This document shows, piece after piece, positions 16,915-26,154 of a stretch of DNA of 64,000 bases; position 1 is the first letter of the stretch, and each line of letters starts with the position of its first letter. The notes under the pieces are model-generated. The model did not search any database. It saw only the letters and a list, made by a program, of their open reading frames with translations, and was not told the origin of the DNA. This DNA is from Candidatus Saganbacteria bacterium (GTDB lineage: Bacteria > Margulisbacteria > WOR-1 > XYC2-FULL-46-14 > WPAF01): contig JACRPM010000005.1 of assembly GCA_016223205.1 (NCBI GenBank), positions 1 to 64,000 on the forward strand. The letters run 5' to 3'. A program made the position numbers and the translations under genes.

Positions 16915-17511
16915 TTACCCCCCCTTGATCTTGAGCAGCACCACCTGGGCGCTGCGCTCCCTCTCGGTCAATTGCATCCGGATATGGGTCAAATTGCGGG
17001 TCAATTCCGGGATCAGGACGTATTCCAACGCGTTCACCCGGCGCCGCGTCTCGGTGATCTGCACTGCGATCAAACGCAGGGAGCGGCTCGCCGCGGCCAG
17101 CTTTATCAAGTCCGGCAGGATCCGGGTAAAACCCCGTCGGGCCTCGTCCAATTCCACGGTTGCGGAAAGAGGATTAAAGCCGGGCTCCCCGGTAACGGTC
17201 AACCGGTAATTGGGGATCCTTACCCCCATGATGTTCTCGATCCGGGTCTCAACCTCCGCCTGCGCGGGCTCCTTGCAAAACAAAGCTTGCGCGGGAGTTA
17301 AAGCCGAAGCCGTTACGGACTTAAAAAATATTTGGGTCAGCCGGGGCTCCAGCTCCTCGTGCAGGGAGAGATAATCCCGGCGGATCTGGTAGAATCTCTG
17401 CAGGAGACCGTCCAGCTTGTCCTTTAGGAGCTTATGGCCGCGACGCGCCAGCTCTACCCGGCGGCGCAGGCGTAAAAGCTCGATGCGGGTGGGGCTAACC
17501 TTGATCCGCAT
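16915..17511 (-). CDS. atpD: V/A-type ATPase subunit D
   Basis: A 198-residue central-shaft subunit made of two long helices, typical in length. The start [35 protein letters not shown] is the conserved family head (positions 2-36, here cited in part), and the C-terminal helix carries [21 protein letters not shown]. It rotates inside the A3B3 head. It overlaps the subunit B gene by 17 bases and is the last ATPase gene of the run. Confidence 0.93.
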   Translation of the reverse strand: MRIKVSPTRIELLRLRRRVELARRGHKLLKDKLDGLLQRFYQIRRDYLSLHEELEPRLTQIFFKSVTASALTPAQALFCKEPAQAEVETRIENIMGVRIPNYRLTVTGEPGFNPLSATVELDEARRGFTRILPDLIKLAAASRSLRLIAVQITETRRRVNALEYVLIPELTRNLTHIRMQLTERERSAQVVLLKIKGG

Positions 17512-18856
17512 ATTTATCGATGATCTCGCTCTTGATGCGCTTGAGCTCTTCCCGGGGCAGGAGTTTGAGCAGGTCCCAGGCGATCTTCAGGGTTTCTGTG
17601 ATCGAGCGGTTCTCCCGCTCTCCCTGGCGGATAAAGCGGTCCTCAAAGGCCTGGGCAAAGTTCAAATATTTGCGGTCCAGCTCCGAGAGCGCGGCTTCTC
17701 CCAGTATCACTACCAGCTCCCGTACTTCCCGGCCCCGAGCGTAAGCGGCAAAAAGCTGGTTGGCCACACCGGCATGGTCTTCGCGGGTCTTGCCGGGTCC
17801 GATGGCCTTGTCGCGCAGGCGCGATAACGAGGGCAGGGGGTCAACCGGAGGATAGATCCCCGCGCGCTCGAGTTCCCTTCCCAAAATGATCTGCCCTTCG
17901 GTTATATAGCCGGTGAGATCGGGAATGGGATGGGTCTTGTCGTCGTCCGGCATGGTCAGGATGGGGATCATGGTGATCGAGCCCGGCTTATCCTTGATCC
18001 GGCCGGCGCGTTCGTAAAGCGTCGCCAGGTCGGTATAGAGATAGCCGGGGTAGCCGCGCCGGCCGGGGACTTCCCGGCGGGCGGCCGAAACTTCCCGTAA
18101 GCTTTCGCAGTAATTGGTCAGGTCCGTCATGATCACCAGGACATGCATGTCGAGCGTAAAAGCCAGATATTCGGCGGCGGTCAAGGCCAGGCGGGGGGTG
18201 GCGATACGTTCGATAGCCGGGTCCGAGGCCAGGTTGATGAAGAGCACCGCGTTCTCGATCGCTCCGGTGCCCTTGAAGTTGTCTATAAAAAATTCCGCTT
18301 CCTCAAAAGTGATGCCCAGCGCGGCAAAGACCACCGCGAACTTTTCTTCTTTCTTTAAGACCCTAGCCTGGCGGGCGATCTGGGCGGCCAGGTGCGCGTG
18401 CGGCAGGCCCGCGCCCGAAAAGATCGGCAGTTTCTGCCCGCGCGAAAGCGTGTTCAACCCGTCGATGGTGGAGATGCCGGTTTGGATGAAATCATCCGGA
18501 TAGTCACGGGCATAGGGATTGATGGGATCGCCGTTCACATCCAGTTTGGCCGAGGGGATCACCGGGGGCGCCCCGTCCAGCGGCCGCCCTAATCCCGAAA
18601 AGATGCGCCCGATAAGGTCGCGGGAAACCGGCAGCTCCAAGCCCCGCCCCCGGAAGCGGAATTTTAAGGTGGCCACATCCAAGCCCTCGGTCCCCTCAAA
18701 GACCTGGATCAGGGCCTTATCATCCAAAACCTCGAGCACCTTGCCCGAGCGGATCTCGCCTGATCTTAATTCCACCTCAACCAGTTCATCGTAGCCCACG
18801 CCGGATAATCCTTCGGCCAAAACCAGAGGCCCGGCGATCTCCAGGACTTTAGGCAT
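17495..18856 (-). CDS. atpB: V/A-type ATPase subunit B
   Basis: A 453-residue non-catalytic nucleotide-site subunit, normal in length. [41 protein letters not shown] (given in part), [19 protein letters not shown] and the C-terminal helical domain fit the family. The degenerate P-loop SGAGLPH marks B rather than A. It overlaps subunit A by 8 bases. Confidence 0.95.
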   Translation of the reverse strand: MPKVLEIAGPLVLAEGLSGVGYDELVEVELRSGEIRSGKVLEVLDDKALIQVFEGTEGLDVATLKFRFRGRGLELPVSRDLIGRIFSGLGRPLDGAPPVIPSAKLDVNGDPINPYARDYPDDFIQTGISTIDGLNTLSRGQKLPIFSGAGLPHAHLAAQIARQARVLKKEEKFAVVFAALGITFEEAEFFIDNFKGTGAIENAVLFINLASDPAIERIATPRLALTAAEYLAFTLDMHVLVIMTDLTNYCESLREVSAARREVPGRRGYPGYLYTDLATLYERAGRIKDKPGSITMIPILTMPDDDKTHPIPDLTGYITEGQIILGRELERAGIYPPVDPLPSLSRLRDKAIGPGKTREDHAGVANQLFAAYARGREVRELVVILGEAALSELDRKYLNFAQAFEDRFIRQGERENRSITETLKIAWDLLKLLPREELKRIKSEIIDKYADQG

Positions 18857-20441
18857 GTTCTGCTATCTCCTTTTCTGCTTGGTCGTGACGGGAGAGGATA
18901 TCTTTAAGCATCTGATGCTGGTTTTTAAGCGTTGTGTACTGATCAACTTCGTCATAGGCGTTCTGGTAAAGGAAATCCTCCCGCAGGGATTTGGCGGTCT
19001 TTAATATCAATTGTTCCCGGGGGGAAAGCGATTCGATCCCCACCAAACGCACGATCTCTTCAAGCTCTGCTTCGCGGGAGAGCAGCTTTAAGGCCTGCTC
19101 GCGCAGGGCGAGAAAATCTTCGGCCACCTCGGCGGCAAAGAAGGTTTTTAAGTTGTCCACGTAGAGCGAATAGGATAGCAGCCAATTGATGGCCGGGAAA
19201 TGACGCTTGTGGGCCAAAGTGTCGTCCAATCCCCAAAAGACCTTGGTGATGCGCAGGGTATTTTGCACCACCGGCTCCGACAGGTCTCCCCCGGGGGGCG
19301 AGACCGAACCGATAATGGTGAGCGATCCCTCTCGTTTGGGATTGCCCAGGCATTGTCCGAACCCGGCTCTCTCGTAAAAATCCGCCAGCCGGGAACCCAG
19401 ATACGCCGGATAACCCTCTTCTCCCGGCATCTCTTCCAAGCGGCCCGACATCTCGCGCAAGGCCTCCGCCCAGCGCGAAGTGGAATCGGCCATCAGCGCC
19501 ACGTGATACCCCATGTCCCTAAAATATTCGGCGATAGCCGAGCCGGTATAGACCGAGGCCTCGCGGGCGGCAATAGGCATGTTGGAAGTATTGGCGATGA
19601 GCACCGTGCGCTCCAGCAAGGGACGGCCGGTCTTGGGATCTTTAAGATGGGGGAATTCCAAAAGCACGTCGGTCATCTCGTTGCCCCGCTCCCCGCACCC
19701 TACAAAAATTATGATATCGGCATCGGCCCATTTGGCCAGCTGGTGCTGGATCACGGTCTTGCCCGCGCCAAAAGGGCCCGGCACGCAGGCCGCCCCTCCC
19801 TTGCCCAGCGGGAAAAAGGTGTCGATGACGCGCTGGCCGGTGACCAGCGGATATTTGACCGGGGATTTTTCACAGAGAATGCGGCGCTTTCTTACCGGCC
19901 ATTTCTGCAGCATGGTGACGGGGGTCTTACCGACCAGGGCCACCTCTTCTTCGATGGTAAAACTGCCGGCTTTTATTTTTTCCACGCGGCCCTGGACGCC
20001 CGGGGGGCACATGATCTTGTGCGAGACCAAGGCCGTTTCCTGCACCTCTCCCAAAATATCGCCGGGCTCAACCTTATCCCCGGTCTTGACCCGGGGCGCG
20101 AATTCCCATTTTTTATCGCGGGGGAGGGGATGGACCTCCACCCCGCGGGCGATAAAAGCGCCGCTTTTTTCAAACAGGGTCTTAAGCGGCCGTTCGATCC
20201 CGTCGAACAGCGCGCCGATCAGGCCCGGCCCCAATTCTACCGAAAGCGGAGCGCCGGTCGAGACGACCGGATCGCCGACTTTAAGACCGGCGGTTTCTTC
20301 ATAAACCTGCACCGAGGCCAGGTTCCCTTTGAGCTCGATGACCTCGCCGATCAAATGCCGCTCCCCCACCTTTACCAGGTCGCCCTTGCGGGCGCCGGGG
20401 ATCTCGGCCACCACCAGCGGGCCGGCAACTTTTTTAATCAT
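18849..20441 (-). CDS. atpA: V/A-type ATPase catalytic subunit A
   Basis: A 530-residue catalytic subunit. Walker A is GPFGAGKT (about 233-240), the catalytic Glu lies in [11 protein letters not shown], and Walker B is the [17 protein letters not shown] block. The bulge domain with [11 protein letters not shown] (about 155) marks the V/A class. Usual length is about 580-590; the shortfall is in the C-terminal helical domain. The gene order F-A-B-D matches bacterial V-type operons. Confidence 0.95.
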   Translation of the reverse strand: MIKKVAGPLVVAEIPGARKGDLVKVGERHLIGEVIELKGNLASVQVYEETAGLKVGDPVVSTGAPLSVELGPGLIGALFDGIERPLKTLFEKSGAFIARGVEVHPLPRDKKWEFAPRVKTGDKVEPGDILGEVQETALVSHKIMCPPGVQGRVEKIKAGSFTIEEEVALVGKTPVTMLQKWPVRKRRILCEKSPVKYPLVTGQRVIDTFFPLGKGGAACVPGPFGAGKTVIQHQLAKWADADIIIFVGCGERGNEMTDVLLEFPHLKDPKTGRPLLERTVLIANTSNMPIAAREASVYTGSAIAEYFRDMGYHVALMADSTSRWAEALREMSGRLEEMPGEEGYPAYLGSRLADFYERAGFGQCLGNPKREGSLTIIGSVSPPGGDLSEPVVQNTLRITKVFWGLDDTLAHKRHFPAINWLLSYSLYVDNLKTFFAAEVAEDFLALREQALKLLSREAELEEIVRLVGIESLSPREQLILKTAKSLREDFLYQNAYDEVDQYTTLKNQHQMLKDILSRHDQAEKEIAEHA

Positions 20442-20721
20442 GGATCAGCCCTTTCAATTTTTCCCGATACATTCCCAAACTGCCGTGATGGTCGGGCAGC
20501 AACACGATGTTCAGGTCCTGCTCCTCCGCCGCGGCGATCTCTTCGGCAAAATCTTCGGCCAGGCGCTCGGTGATAAAGACCACGGCGTGCTCTCGTTTTT
20601 CAAGCAGGGCCTTAAGATGAGCACAGCCCGCGGGTCCCGAGTCGCAGGCCACCGCATCGATCCCGCAGGCCTTGAGCGGCTCGGTTAAATACGCCGGCCC
20701 TAATAGCGCGATCTTAGACAT
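20434..20721 (-). CDS. atpF: V/A-type ATPase subunit F
   Basis: A 95-residue Rossmann-like stalk subunit: [19 protein letters not shown], then [15 protein letters not shown] and [21 protein letters not shown]. Its length and position between C and A fit the family. It binds subunit D on the central axle and may modulate activity. It overlaps both neighbours by 8 bases. Confidence 0.88.
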   Translation of the reverse strand: MSKIALLGPAYLTEPLKACGIDAVACDSGPAGCAHLKALLEKREHAVVFITERLAEDFAEEIAAAEEQDLNIVLLPDHHGSLGMYREKLKGLIHD

Positions 20722-21424
20722 AGCTCAAGCGCAGTCTTTCTTTCAGCGCCTCCGGCGGGACCTTCATTTTTTTCAAGGTTAGGATCAGCCGCACGAGCTT
20801 ATGCTCGATCTCTTTCGCGTAAAAGAAGCCGACTAGCGGTTCGATGCCGAAAGCCGTATATTTGGCCCGCTTGAGGGTTTCCATCAAATAATTATCGATC
20901 TCTCTTTCCAGTATGAACAAGCTGCCGGTCTTTTGGTAGCCCGCCATCCCCCGGCTCACCGCTAATCGGTAATCGGTATAACGATAAGCGGACTCGATAG
21001 CTTCGGGTTCAAATCCGCCGCTGATAAGCTTGAGCCGCAGTTCATTGAGCAAGATGAAGCCCCGGGCATATTTTTTAAATAGGGGAACGGGGTGATCTGC
21101 CAGCGCTTGCTTTAAAAGCTCCAAATACGATGTAAGTTTGAGGTCCGGCTCGTATTTGCGGTAGAGGACGGTAAGCAGGGGATGGTCGGGCGCCAGGTTC
21201 TTTAAAAGCGCCAAGGCGGCGTCGCGATCGATCTCGAGCAACCGCTCAAAGTCGAAGGGCTGCTCCAAACGATCCAATTTTTCCGCATAAGCGGGATTTT
21301 CCCTAAGCACCAGGTAGGCCGATTCAAAATCCCGGCTCTCGGCCAGGCGGAGCACCTGGCTCTCGCCCAGCAAGTGCGCTTCGAGCGCCCGGATCCTTCC
21401 TACCGCGTAAGCGAATTCAACCAT
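20714..21424 (-). CDS. atpC: V/A-type ATPase subunit C (d), short
   Basis: A 236-residue helical protein placed between E and F, where subunit C belongs. It begins EFAYAVGRIRALEAHLL and contains the ARFLxG-like and helical repeats of the family, including DNYLMETLKRAKYTAFGIEPLVGFFYAKEIE, a typical late-C block (given here only as landmark residues about 190-220). Usual subunit C is about 320-350 residues, so one of its three helical bundles appears reduced. It links the rotor ring to the D/F axle. Confidence 0.85.
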   Translation of the reverse strand: MVEFAYAVGRIRALEAHLLGESQVLRLAESRDFESAYLVLRENPAYAEKLDRLEQPFDFERLLEIDRDAALALLKNLAPDHPLLTVLYRKYEPDLKLTSYLELLKQALADHPVPLFKKYARGFILLNELRLKLISGGFEPEAIESAYRYTDYRLAVSRGMAGYQKTGSLFILEREIDNYLMETLKRAKYTAFGIEPLVGFFYAKEIEHKLVRLILTLKKMKVPPEALKERLRLSYV

Positions 21425-21740
21425 ACAAGAACCTGGCCACCTCGATCTCTTTTTTCTCCCGGATCTCGGCAGACATGCCGGCGAAGACCAAATTCAGCAG
21501 GCGGTGTTTTTCCTCAAGCAGTTGCTGCTTGGCCAGCAGGTGCACCGGGGTCAAAAGCGTGCGTTTCTCCTCCTCCGCCTGCCGCGCCCCCTCCGCCAAG
21601 ATCTTCCGGCGGAGTTCTTCGGCCTGCAGCTTGGCCTCCGCGAGATTCCGGCCGATTTCTTTTTCGGTCTCGGCCCGCAAGCGGGCGGCCTTCTCTTCCG
21701 CCTCATCCAGTATCTTTTTTTTGATCTCGGCTATGCCCAT
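21417..21740 (-). CDS. atpE: V/A-type ATPase subunit E, short
   Basis: A 107-residue peripheral-stalk subunit. It is almost entirely a charged coiled coil (KKKILDEAEEKAARLRAETEKEIG, in part), ending KEIEVARFLYG. Typical subunit E is about 190-200 residues with a globular C-terminal domain that grips the A3B3 head; that domain is mostly absent here. The downstream start overlaps by 8 bases and no frameshifted continuation is visible, so the short form looks genuine. Confidence 0.8.
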   Translation of the reverse strand: MGIAEIKKKILDEAEEKAARLRAETEKEIGRNLAEAKLQAEELRRKILAEGARQAEEEKRTLLTPVHLLAKQQLLEEKHRLLNLVFAGMSAEIREKKEIEVARFLYG

Positions 21741-22210
21741 TAAACCTTAATGCCCGAGACCAATAAGATGGTGGCTAAAAGTCCCAACACCGCGTAGGTC
21801 TCGACCATGGCGGGCAGGATAATGGCTTTACCGGTCTCCTCCGGCCGTTTGGCTACCAGGAATATCCCGGCGGCCGAAGCGCGGCCCTGGTAATAACCGG
21901 AAACCAACCCCGCTACTCCCACCGGCAATCCCGCAAAGAACAACTGCAGTCCCGCATTGAGCGAGACCGGGATCCCGCCTCCCAGGAGATTGATCTTCAT
22001 CATTATATAGAAAGCGCCCAAGAAACCATAAAATCCCTGGGTGCCCGGCAGGGCGATCATTACCAATAAGCGCCCGAATTTATCCGGATCCTCGGTCAAT
22101 ACTCCCCCCGCCGCCTCCGCCGCCACCGCAATGCCCCAGGCCGAACCGCAGGCGGCCAGGAAGGCCGCAAAAGAGGCGCCGGCGATCGCCAAACCCAATC
22201 CTATTTCCAT
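21740..22210 (-). CDS. atpK: V/A-type ATPase rotor subunit K, Na+-type
   Basis: A 156-residue four-helix rotor subunit, the same length as Enterococcus hirae NtpK. The residues aligning with the NtpK sodium site (Leu61, Thr64, Gln65, Gln110, Glu139) are all present as Leu54, Thr57, Gln58 (LPGTQG), Gln108 (YYQG) and Glu137 (MVETYAVLGLL). Only one carboxylate serves each double hairpin. This argues for Na+ coupling. The gene is clear of its neighbours by a few bases only. Confidence 0.93.
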   Translation of the reverse strand: MEIGLGLAIAGASFAAFLAACGSAWGIAVAAEAAGGVLTEDPDKFGRLLVMIALPGTQGFYGFLGAFYIMMKINLLGGGIPVSLNAGLQLFFAGLPVGVAGLVSGYYQGRASAAGIFLVAKRPEETGKAIILPAMVETYAVLGLLATILLVSGIKV

Positions 22211-22224
22211 GATATTACCTCCCG

Positions 22225-24174
22225 TTACTTGATCAAAATGTATTTGGTCTCGCGTCTTAGCGGCCGAAACTCCCGGCCGCCCCCCTCGTAGAACTTGCCG
22301 AAAAATTCCACCAGCTGCAGGCGGGCGGCGTGAATGAACGCCCCCAGGACCGAAACGATCAGGTTGAAGGCGTGCCCGATGACCAGGACCAGGAGCATTA
22401 TAACATAACCCAAAATCGGGATACTATCCTTGGTAAGCATGGCGATGATGTTCACCACCATACCGATTATGGAGGTGGTCATCATCAAGGCCAAAAGCCG
22501 GGAGTAGGAAAGGGTGTCCCCCAAATAACCGGTGGTCTTATACAAACTTAAGAGGCCGAAGATCGCCTTTTTTAATATAGTGGGTTCGGAACGCCCCTGG
22601 GTTATGACCAAAAGCACCGCGCCGATAATGGAAAGCCAGGAGAGCAAACCATAGGCTGGGGATTTTAACGCTCCGGCCACTAAAAGTCCCACCAGGCAAG
22701 AAAGAAAATAGATCCACAGTCCATAATCCAGGACCGCCGAAACATATTCCCGGCTTTTGATCTTCCAATACATGCCTAGGCTTACCCCGAAAAGGTTTTG
22801 GATAACCCCGCAGGCCAGGGAAAAGATCAATACATTCAAAGGATTTTTTATCGGATCGATGATCTGCAGGGATTTTAAGGGATTCCCCACCGCTGGGGGT
22901 AGAGTATTAAGGTCCAAGCCGAAATAACCGCCGGTCAAGATCCCCACCAAGACAGTAGCCACCCCTCCCCAAAAGAGCAGCAATATGATCTTTTTCCCGC
23001 CTTCGGTAAGGGTGAGTTTTTTTAAAAGATAATAGGAAACCAGGGCCAGGATCACTCCGTAGCCCACGTCCGATAAGCACAGGGCAAAAAAGAACAAATA
23101 AAAGAACGAGAGGGGGGCGGTGGGATCGATCTCATTTTGCCGGGGCAGTCCGAAGATGCGGGTTATGATCTCAAAAGGATAAAATACGGGAGGATTTTCG
23201 ATGAGAGTGGGCGGGGTCTCCCCTTCAGCCGGGGAGATCGGCTGGACCTCGGTCAAGGGCGAAAGTTTGGCTAGGCCGGACTTTAATTGGGCCAGTTTTT
23301 TCTTGGGGATCCAGCCGGTCAGCCAAAAGGCGTGCTCGGTGTCGGCGATCTTCTCTTCCGCCCGGCCGAGTTGGATCAATATCGATAAATGATCGTAAGC
23401 CCGGTTGAGCTGGGGCAGGTATTTGAGCAGGGCTTGCGCTTCTTTTAAGAGCTTTTCCCGCTCGTTCTGCGCCTCGCTCCGGAGTTTCTTTAAATGTTCG
23501 ATCTCCCGCGCCGGCGTGCGGGGCGCGGCCGGCAAAACGATCTTTTCCACCTGGGTCTTAAGTAAAAGGTCGGTTAAGGGCTTCTCTTCCGCGGATAGAT
23601 AATAAAGCAAAAAATAGGTTTTATCTCGGGCTTCCGAGACCTCCGAAAATTCCACAAATGAAGAAAATCTTAACAGCTTATGCTTGACCTCGTCCCGATC
23701 TTTGGTCTTTACCGCGCCGGGGAACACGCAGACCTGCCGCTCGCAGTTAAGTTCTTCCAGTTTAATTCCCAGCTCCTGCCAGGGGGCCAGGTGGTCGATC
23801 TCGGAGGTAAGGCGGGCTTCCAGGTTGACCAGGTTGGGCAGTTGTCCTTCTATATCCCGGACCGACTTAACGATCCCTTTCCAGTCGAATTCTTTCACCG
23901 ATTGCAGAAGGAATTCTTCCGTGACCGGTTCCTTGTCGGGGGCAAAACTTTCGATAAAACCTTTTTTCCGGCCCGAAGCGGCCTCCAGAAATTCGATAGC
24001 GGACCTTAGCTCCGCCTGCTCCATCTCCAATTCTGCTTCCTCTGCCTTACGCGGGGCTCCTATTGAAAGCGGAGAAAGTTCCAGTATCCCGATCCGGCTT
24101 AAGTGATTGAGCAGGGACGATTTTATCTGCCGGTGACCCCTCAAGGCCACCTTCTGCATGGGGACTACCGGCAT
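22225..24174 (-). CDS. atpI: V/A-type ATPase subunit I (a)
   Basis: A 649-residue stator: a soluble coiled-coil N-terminal half (1-330) and a membrane half with about 7-8 helices. PVVPMQKVALRGHRQIKSSLLNHL at the start, FFALCLSDVGYGV, GDTLSYSRLLALMM and the late helix VLVIGHAFNLIVSVLGAFIHAARLQLVEFFGKF (landmarks only) are typical; the last holds the ion-path region. Length is normal for bacterial subunit I. Confidence 0.94.
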   Translation of the reverse strand: MPVVPMQKVALRGHRQIKSSLLNHLSRIGILELSPLSIGAPRKAEEAELEMEQAELRSAIEFLEAASGRKKGFIESFAPDKEPVTEEFLLQSVKEFDWKGIVKSVRDIEGQLPNLVNLEARLTSEIDHLAPWQELGIKLEELNCERQVCVFPGAVKTKDRDEVKHKLLRFSSFVEFSEVSEARDKTYFLLYYLSAEEKPLTDLLLKTQVEKIVLPAAPRTPAREIEHLKKLRSEAQNEREKLLKEAQALLKYLPQLNRAYDHLSILIQLGRAEEKIADTEHAFWLTGWIPKKKLAQLKSGLAKLSPLTEVQPISPAEGETPPTLIENPPVFYPFEIITRIFGLPRQNEIDPTAPLSFFYLFFFALCLSDVGYGVILALVSYYLLKKLTLTEGGKKIILLLFWGGVATVLVGILTGGYFGLDLNTLPPAVGNPLKSLQIIDPIKNPLNVLIFSLACGVIQNLFGVSLGMYWKIKSREYVSAVLDYGLWIYFLSCLVGLLVAGALKSPAYGLLSWLSIIGAVLLVITQGRSEPTILKKAIFGLLSLYKTTGYLGDTLSYSRLLALMMTTSIIGMVVNIIAMLTKDSIPILGYVIMLLVLVIGHAFNLIVSVLGAFIHAARLQLVEFFGKFYEGGGREFRPLRRETKYILIK

Positions 24175-24482
24175 AGCTCCTGCGCCTTTTTGATCTGGGG
24201 GAGGGTGTTTTTATTTAAGGCCTCGACCTCGGCCTGGGCGGCGGTCTCGAGCTGTTGCTTCTCGGTATCCGCTTGCCGGCGGGCTGCGTCGATAAGCGTT
24301 AAAACTTCGCTGCGGGCGGAAGCTTCCGCTTTATTGATAAGGTCCCCGGCGGATTTTTTTGCCTCATGGAGGCGAAGCCGGCGCTCCTTTTCCGCGGTCT
24401 CCAAAAGCTTTTGGGCTTCGGCCTCGATGGCCTGGATCTCCTTGAAAGTTTCTTCAGCCCGGTTGGGGGAGGAAGTAGTCAT
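24165..24482 (-). CDS. V/A-type ATPase peripheral stalk subunit H (G-like)
   Basis: A 105-residue, fully helical, charged coiled-coil protein (SPNRAEETFKEIQAIEAEAQ, then KSAGDLINKAEASARSEV). This is the right size and place for the stalk partner of subunit E at the head of V-type operons. The start at 24482 (MTTSSP) removes an aromatic N-terminal extension that lies in the intergenic region and is unlike the family. It overlaps subunit I by 10 bases. No clear ribosome site precedes it. Confidence 0.75.
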   Translation of the reverse strand: MTTSSPNRAEETFKEIQAIEAEAQKLLETAEKERRLRLHEAKKSAGDLINKAEASARSEVLTLIDAARRQADTEKQQLETAAQAEVEALNKNTLPQIKKAQELCR

Positions 24483-24559
24483 ACCGGAGAGAAGTTTATC
24501 ATAAATAAAGTGAAATTTCCAGAAAAAGCGGTCGATATATAGATGAAGGGACATGCAAC

Positions 24560-24751
24560 ATGGCTAACACGGAAAAAAAGATCGATTTCGATACCTACAG
24601 CATCCAGGGAACCACCTGGAAAAAAGAGGTCTATCTGGGACCCAAGACCTGGAGGACCATTAACGATAAGGCCCCCGGCAAGTTCGTGGACATCCTGGAA
24701 GCCAAATTCTCGGAAGCGGCCCTGCTCCAGAAGATCGATATCAATAAGTAA
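24560..24751 (+). CDS. Small protein of unknown function
   Basis: A 63-residue charged soluble protein (MANTEKKIDFDTYSIQGTTW, ending QKIDINK), divergent from the ATPase run. An AAGGGA element lies 9 bases before the ATG. No motif, signal peptide or membrane segment is visible. A second small gene follows 10 bases after its stop, so the two probably form one unit. Clean start, plausible ribosome sites and codon use like its neighbours support coding. Confidence 0.6.
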   Translation: MANTEKKIDFDTYSIQGTTWKKEVYLGPKTWRTINDKAPGKFVDILEAKFSEAALLQKIDINK

Positions 24752-24761
24752 GGTGAAAAAA

Positions 24762-24968
24762 ATGGATCAGACCAAAGTATTGGAATATTTAACCCAGCAT
24801 GTAATGCTGGAATATCTTAAGAGATTATCCGGCGCTAAGTTCAACAAGCTGGTGCTTTATTCGGCTTTCCCCATAACCTCGGCCGCCAACTTGAGCGATC
24901 CGCATTATCTGGCTGTTTTGGAAGACATCAGGTCGCTGACCACTCTCGCCTCCGCCGAGCTTAATTAA
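24762..24968 (+). CDS. Small protein of unknown function
   Basis: A 68-residue, mostly helical protein (MDQTKVLEYLTQHVMLEYLK; ITSAANLSDPHYLAVLEDI). The start ATG 24762 follows AAGGTGA. A longer frame upstream only reads through the neighbouring gene. Its stop overlaps that of the convergent nadK. No function is recognised. Confidence 0.6.
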   Translation: MDQTKVLEYLTQHVMLEYLKRLSGAKFNKLVLYSAFPITSAANLSDPHYLAVLEDIRSLTTLASAELN

Positions 24969-25744
24969 CCCCAATAAAGCTTGGTGCGCAGTATTTCCCA
25001 AAGGTCATAGGTTTTAAGCCGCAAAAATTTTACGCTTTCCCGGCTCAAGTCCGCGGTTAACAGATCGCCCTCTTCTAATTTAAAGATCTCCTGCCCGTCC
25101 AGGGTCAGCAACACCCCGCCCTTTTTCACCCTTACCGTTACCGGTTCCGCCAAAATGATGGAGCGATTGGCGCCCCGGTGGGGAGCGATGGGGGAGATGA
25201 CGAAGGCCGGAGAATGGATGGGTAAGATGGGCCCTCCCACGGCATAGTTGTAAGCGGTGGAACCGGTGGGAGTGGCCACGATCAGGCCATCCGCCACGTA
25301 TTCCCCCGCTAGGCGGCCTTTTAAAAATGCTTCCAGCTTAATGGTGCGGGCGATATCTCTTTTGCCCACTACCGCATCATTGAGCGCGATGCCGCGCTTG
25401 ATGACCCTCTTGCCGCGCCGCACCTCCACCTTAAGCAGGCGGCGCTCGTCGATCGTACACTGCCCCTGGGCTGCGGCTTTAAGCGCGGCATTCACTTCTC
25501 CCAGGGTTATCTCGGAAAGCAGGCCCAGCCCGCCCATGTGGACGGTGAGCAGGGGTACCTTAAACTTATACGAAAGCCGCGCCGCACGCAAAATGGTGCC
25601 GTCCCCGCCCAAAGTGAGGATGAGGCGACAGCGGGAATTAGGGGTGGTGACGTTGTGGCCGGCGGCCTTAAGATCGCGCGCCAATTTTTGGGCCGTGCCG
25701 GCGATCAACCGATCTTCAGATTTATAAATTATTCCCAAGCGCAT
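24965..25744 (-). CDS. nadK: NAD kinase
   Basis: A 259-residue ATP-NAD kinase making NADP+. LTLGGDGTILRAAR is the GGDG catalytic motif, GLLSEI follows, and the NE/D region NDAVVGKRDIAR plus DGLIVATPTGSTAYNYAVGGPI complete the site. It is the last gene of a galT-hypothetical-nadK run. Confidence 0.95.
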   Translation of the reverse strand: MRLGIIYKSEDRLIAGTAQKLARDLKAAGHNVTTPNSRCRLILTLGGDGTILRAARLSYKFKVPLLTVHMGGLGLLSEITLGEVNAALKAAAQGQCTIDERRLLKVEVRRGKRVIKRGIALNDAVVGKRDIARTIKLEAFLKGRLAGEYVADGLIVATPTGSTAYNYAVGGPILPIHSPAFVISPIAPHRGANRSIILAEPVTVRVKKGGVLLTLDGQEIFKLEEGDLLTADLSRESVKFLRLKTYDLWEILRTKLYWG

Positions 25745-25746
25745 GG

Positions 25747-26154
25747 TTATACCAATTTTAGCTGGATCAGCAGCCAGATTATACCAGCAATTATAAGTAT
25801 TATGAACAAGGCGACCAAATACAATAAAAAGGCCTCGCTCTCCGGCCGGGGCAATTCCAGGCCGATCTTATGGATCTTGTGGTTTTCGAGGTCCACATAG
25901 AGCAGGTGTGGGGTTTTAAAAACAAAGGCGGTCTCGGTCAATCGGCGGCGTAAGACCGTATCGGTTGGATCCAACACCGGGCCGGAGAGCACGGCATAGC
26001 CGGCTTTTTCTTTTTCCACCAGCAACTCCGCGGTTATTTCCGAAAGGTGGGATTGGCCGTCCGCCTTGATGAGCAGAGGACGTTTTTTATCCCTGGACAA
26101 AATGCGATAACCGTTGCGGACTAGAAGATTTTCGGTTTCAGAAGCGGGTTTCAC
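25747..26154 (-). CDS. Membrane-anchored protein of unknown function
   Basis: A 135-residue protein with a soluble N-terminal part (1-105) and one C-terminal membrane helix (about 108-130, FLLYLVALFIILIIAGIIWLL). It resembles tail-anchored proteins. The N-terminal part has ILSRDKKRPLLIKADGQSHL and a basic RRRLTET stretch; no family is recognised. It overlaps galT by 4 bases and ends 3 bases before nadK. Confidence 0.7.
   Translation of the reverse strand: MKPASETENLLVRNGYRILSRDKKRPLLIKADGQSHLSEITAELLVEKEKAGYAVLSGPVLDPTDTVLRRRLTETAFVFKTPHLLYVDLENHKIHKIGLELPRPESEAFLLYLVALFIILIIAGIIWLLIQLKLV

Noticed and set aside
19200-20573. Long open frame antisense to ATPase subunit A
   Set aside because: It mirrors the conserved catalytic subunit, has no domain signature and reads as a GC-driven shadow.
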